This document shows positions 60,801-64,000 of a DNA stretch of 64,000 bases, piece after piece. A model generated the notes under the pieces. It was not told the origin of the DNA. It searched no databases and saw only the letters and a program-made list of their open reading frames with translations. Source of the stretch: Penelope pileata (lineage: Eukaryota; Chordata; Aves; Galliformes; Cracidae); the NCBI GenBank assembly GCA_013396635.1, contig WBMW01002327.1, positions 558,915 to 622,914 of the forward strand. Direction: 5' to 3'. Each line of letters starts with the position of its first letter. Position 1 is the first letter of the stretch. The translations under genes and the position numbers were made by a program.

Positions 60801-63657
60801 GTAGTAGAAGTGGTCTTCCTTCGCTTGAGGTCCTTTCTATGTCCCTTTTCTGTTTGGTGCGGTTGGTTTGGCTCCTGGAGTCCTTGGAGAGTGGTGCTTA
60901 CAACCTAGTACACTACTGAAACTTTTTGCTGCCTTCTGGGTAATGTGGTTAACTCTCTGCTTCTGTCTCGTGGTGACCTCTGCACCATCTCTGTTGCATT
61001 TCTCTCCTCGTGGATGAAATTTGGGGAGGAAAGACAGTGAAGTGAGCCTTGCTTTCTGGACATCCTGTGAGCAGGGCTGTGGCTGGGTGCTCACTGTGTC
61101 TGCCTTTGCAGCAAAATTTGCCAAGTCTCTTTGCAGTCCTTGCATTTTCTTAGTGCTGAGCATCTCTCCTTGGATTTGCCTGCCAGGTGTTTCCCATTCA
61201 AACCACATTGGTTCCCATTAGCACCTTGAAAACTGACTTGAGGTGGAAATGAATATTGCAATTATATCATTTACTTCTGCGTAGATTAGTGTCATTTTCT
61301 CTTAAATACCCTGCCATTTTGGACAAGTGCTGTTTATTAAAAAATAATAGTAGCGGTTCAAAAGCATCACTTCTGAAAGCAGGGAGGGAAGGAAGGGTTT
61401 TTGTGACTTCAGCCGAAGTGAAGTGCTACTGCTGAGCTCTGTGCTGCCTGGGGAGGAGTGGAGCAATGGAGATGAACTGGAGTTACTGGAGGGTGTGCTA
61501 CTCCTGGTGAGCAGGGCAGCCTCCAGCCACTGCTGCTGCAAAACCAGGTGAGAATTTTGATGGGGTATTGCAATAACATCATGGCTCCATCTGCCTGCAA
61601 ATGGTGCTCAAAAAAAAAGAAGGAAAAAAATCCGCACTAAGGGTCAGAGTTGCTGTCACTCACTTTTTAAGATGTTTTTCCTTCAGAGGGAAGGAGAGGC
61701 AGCTCCTGCGTTTGTTAAGAGCTTGAAGCTGCCCGGGTTGGTCAGCTCTGGGCTCCACAGATCATTGGATTTAAGGAGAGCTCCACTCTGAGGTCTGATG
61801 AAGGCGTTTTGGTGGAAGAATTGCAGGAAGCAGAGGGCACAGCTTTGCAGTGTGCAGATGGAGAGTCATTGCTTATGGGAGCCAAGTGCACAGGAGTTAA
61901 ATCGAACTATGGAAAAGCCTTAAAAAAGTGCCGGATGCTTTCTTTAGGAATCATGAAGCATGTAACATCCTTATGTTCTCCAGAGGGTTGGTTTGTTAGC
62001 ATCTCACTGTGAAACGACTGAAGGAGGAATAACCAAAATAACACGGGGAGAAAAGAAAAGGCAGCAGCCACCAAATTGGTGACAACTTTGTAGCACGATG
62101 CCTTTGAACCTGGCGCTCTTCTCCCTTTCCCTGGCTGGCTGCTGGGGCTCAGTGCCCTTGAGGACAACCCCACCTGGTCCAGCTGTGATGGGGACTCAGT
62201 AATTCTGCCTCAGGCTTCCAGTTGCTGCTGGATTTCGGTCTGTCTGAGGATGAGCCAGTCCTTGTAATCCAAGGCAGCGTTGGCTCATTCACTTGGGTCT
62301 TCTGCAGCTATCCAGATTTTAGGCTGGGAAGCGTCTTCGCAGCTAACCAGGAGCAGTGAGGCGCTGGGAGGTAAATGCTGCAGATGGTGGGAAGGAAATC
62401 TGTGCTCTGGCAAAGAGTGCTGCTTGCAAAGAGACAGTGAGTAGCCAGGGTTAGAAAGTAAAAGAAAGGGGGTGAACAGAAGAGAGGATTAGGCATCCAG
62501 ATAGCTGGTGGATTAACGGGGCACAATGCTTACCTTTGGGTCCTCACTCTCTTGATTGGAAATACAAAACAGCTTCCAGCTCATCTGTGATATTAGGTTT
62601 TATACAGATACCTTTAATCCTATAGTTTCCATTTTCAGAGCAAACAAGGATGTGTTTATTTTTCTTATAAGCCCTCTTCGTATCCTGCAGGCTGTACGTT
62701 TGAAGCTAATGACCTAGATAGGCAGGGGCACATGGGAGCAGGGTGCTAATGGCAACTTGTTGAAGGCATCTCCTCCTGATGCGGGGCCGTGGGCTGGGTG
62801 CCCTGGCAGGGCAGCGTCCCTGCCCAGCCCTATGGAGGGGAGCTGGGCACAGCAGTGTCCCCATACCTCCAGGTAGGGGCTTTGGGCTGGGTGGCCACCA
62901 CAGGGCCTGGCTGCTCCACGCAGGTTTTTTCATTTTTATTGTTATCTTTCTGTTTTTCTCTCTACCGTAGGAAGAAATTCACCTATATGTTTTACTGAAT
63001 AACTGACGATTTTGCTGTCCCTTGCCATGTTCCCCTTCTTTAAAGGAGAGAGGGAGCCCATGGCCATCCCCAGCAGGTGAACATCCCAGCCCTGTGCAGT
63101 AATGCCTCCCGGTGCCTTGGGCTCTCCCTGTAGGTTGTGAATGTCCTGAAGTGCCTTTGGGAACCGCTGTGGTTATGGGAAGGTTTTGCGTTACAGAAGA
63201 CCAAAATAGGATGCAGTGCTGTGAAAGTGGTGCCAGTACTGCAAAAACACAGTGGATGTTTTATACAGGAGTTCCAGAAACAAGAGCAGCCGTGGCAAGC
63301 TTTGGGAACGATGGGATTTCTCCAGTGCTTCCTCAGTCCTCCTATTTTTTTTTTTTTTTTGTTTTTACTTTAAATACTTTTTCTTGCTCTGTTTGCCCTA
63401 TTTTGTTTTGGTACACTTTCCTCCCCTTCCCCACTTCCCAGCTTTTCCTCTCCCCTTGCCAAAAGCAGCCCTATTTAAAGTATTGCAGAACTGGCAATGC
63501 CATGCACAACAACTTGAAAGAGCACTTCTGCCTGTTTTGTTCCTCTCACCCATGTGACTGAAGCCCCCCACTTTGCTCAGCATGTGGCAGGGGTCTCTTC
63601 CAGCCACGAGGATGGGGCTGAGCTCCCTGCAGCCAGGACAGCCTGCCCCTGGCCCAG

Positions 63658-63673
63658 CCTCCTCCTCCTCCTC
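63658..63673. repeat. (CCT)n microsatellite
   Basis: About five CCT units run in succession after GGCCCAG. It is a short simple repeat with no other feature. Confidence 0.8.
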
Positions 63674-64000
63674 ACAGAGACAGCTTTTTGAGCTCTTTTT
63701 GCCCTGCCAACACTTATCTACAGAAATAACATTGCTCTCGGGAGTCCCTGCTGAACTCCTTGGCATTTCTCATTTTGGTAAAGCAGAGCCTCTATGTACA
63801 AGTTCATAAGCTCAGTGCTTGCAATCTCTTTCTGCACTGTAGCTGCGAGGGATGGCTGCTCTGGGCCAGGACTTCTGTGCGAGGGAATTGCTGTTTCTGG
63901 TGTTCTGGAAGAAATGTGGAGAGCATCTGTGTGGATGGATGGCATCCCAGATCTTCCAGATGCAGGTCCCTGGGTGACAGATGAAGAAAGAACCACCAAA

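Larger units (their letters stand above)
53966..64000. other. Non-coding stretch, no gene recognised
   Basis: No gene, transposon or RNA gene is recognisable over the last 10 kb. There is an AT-rich low-complexity patch near 57781-57870 with a perfect 20-bp palindrome, a palindrome at 56095-56122, a CCT microsatellite at 63658-63673 and several A or T runs (for example 54901-54916, 60447-60460, 63346-63360). Open frames are short and without domains. Confidence 0.65.

Noticed and set aside
1..64000. CRISPR arrays, bacterial operons, plasmid or phage genes
   Set aside because: There are no regularly spaced repeats, ribosome-binding sites or dense coding frames. The CR1 and mariner remnants show vertebrate nuclear DNA.
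1..64000. tRNA, rRNA, snRNA or well-known microRNA genes
   Set aside because: I found no A/B-box tRNA pattern with foldable arms, no rRNA segments and none of the common microRNA seeds I looked for by eye (let-7, miR-9, miR-124). A covariance-model search would be needed to exclude rarer RNAs.
1..64000. Endogenous retrovirus or solo LTR
   Set aside because: No LTR pair, primer-binding site or retroviral coding motif could be recognised, although old solo LTRs without a reference are hard to see by eye.

Overview
The window looks like non-coding nuclear DNA from a bird, most likely a galliform (chicken, turkey or quail group). Four 3'-end fragments of CR1 retrotransposons are present, with the avian signature of a degenerate ATTCTATG-type terminus next to a 'GGTTGGAAGGGACC'-like block. 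There is also a 3' fragment of a mariner element matching the galliform Galluhop/Mariner1_GG type. The DNA is AT-rich and full of stops, with scattered homopolymers. The 145-base run of N shows that this is a draft assembly. The species assignment is inference, because no gene or mitochondrial marker is available.

I recognise no protein-coding gene, tRNA, rRNA or known microRNA on either strand. The open frames are short, overlap one another on both strands and lack recognisable domains. The longest (7282-9174 +) is only open because it crosses the N gap and a GC-rich island. The window reads best as a gene desert, a very large intron, or the 5' flank of a gene.

Layout. 1-7269: non-coding, moderately GC-rich towards 6 kb, with one weak candidate exon. 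7270-8990: a strong CpG island broken by the gap at 7735-7879. It has an E-box, a small tandem duplication and a consensus-like splice donor just after an ATG, so it is the only good promoter candidate. 8991-40000: mostly AT-rich non-coding DNA with isolated blocks where CpG is unusually well kept in otherwise CpG-poor sequence (13.5, 16.7, 18.1 and 24.2 kb). These look like distal regulatory elements. CR1 fragments lie at 32.0 and 36.6 kb. 40-42 kb: another candidate regulatory block, then a decayed hAT-Charlie DNA transposon on the minus strand with a terminal inverted repeat and recognisable C-terminal transposase motifs. 42-64 kb: non-coding DNA with CR1 fragments (44.6, 49.6 kb), the mariner fragment (48.5 kb), CpG-retaining blocks (44.0, 46.8, 53.6-54.0 kb) and several clean palindromes.

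If the promoter-like island is real, the CpG-retaining blocks may be enhancers acting on it or on a gene outside the window. That link is inference only. I found no evidence for a new multi-gene system. The observations most worth checking are the CpG-retaining blocks, several perfect inverted repeats inside or near them, a 40-45 bp sequence repeated 1.26 kb apart, and the transposon remnants.
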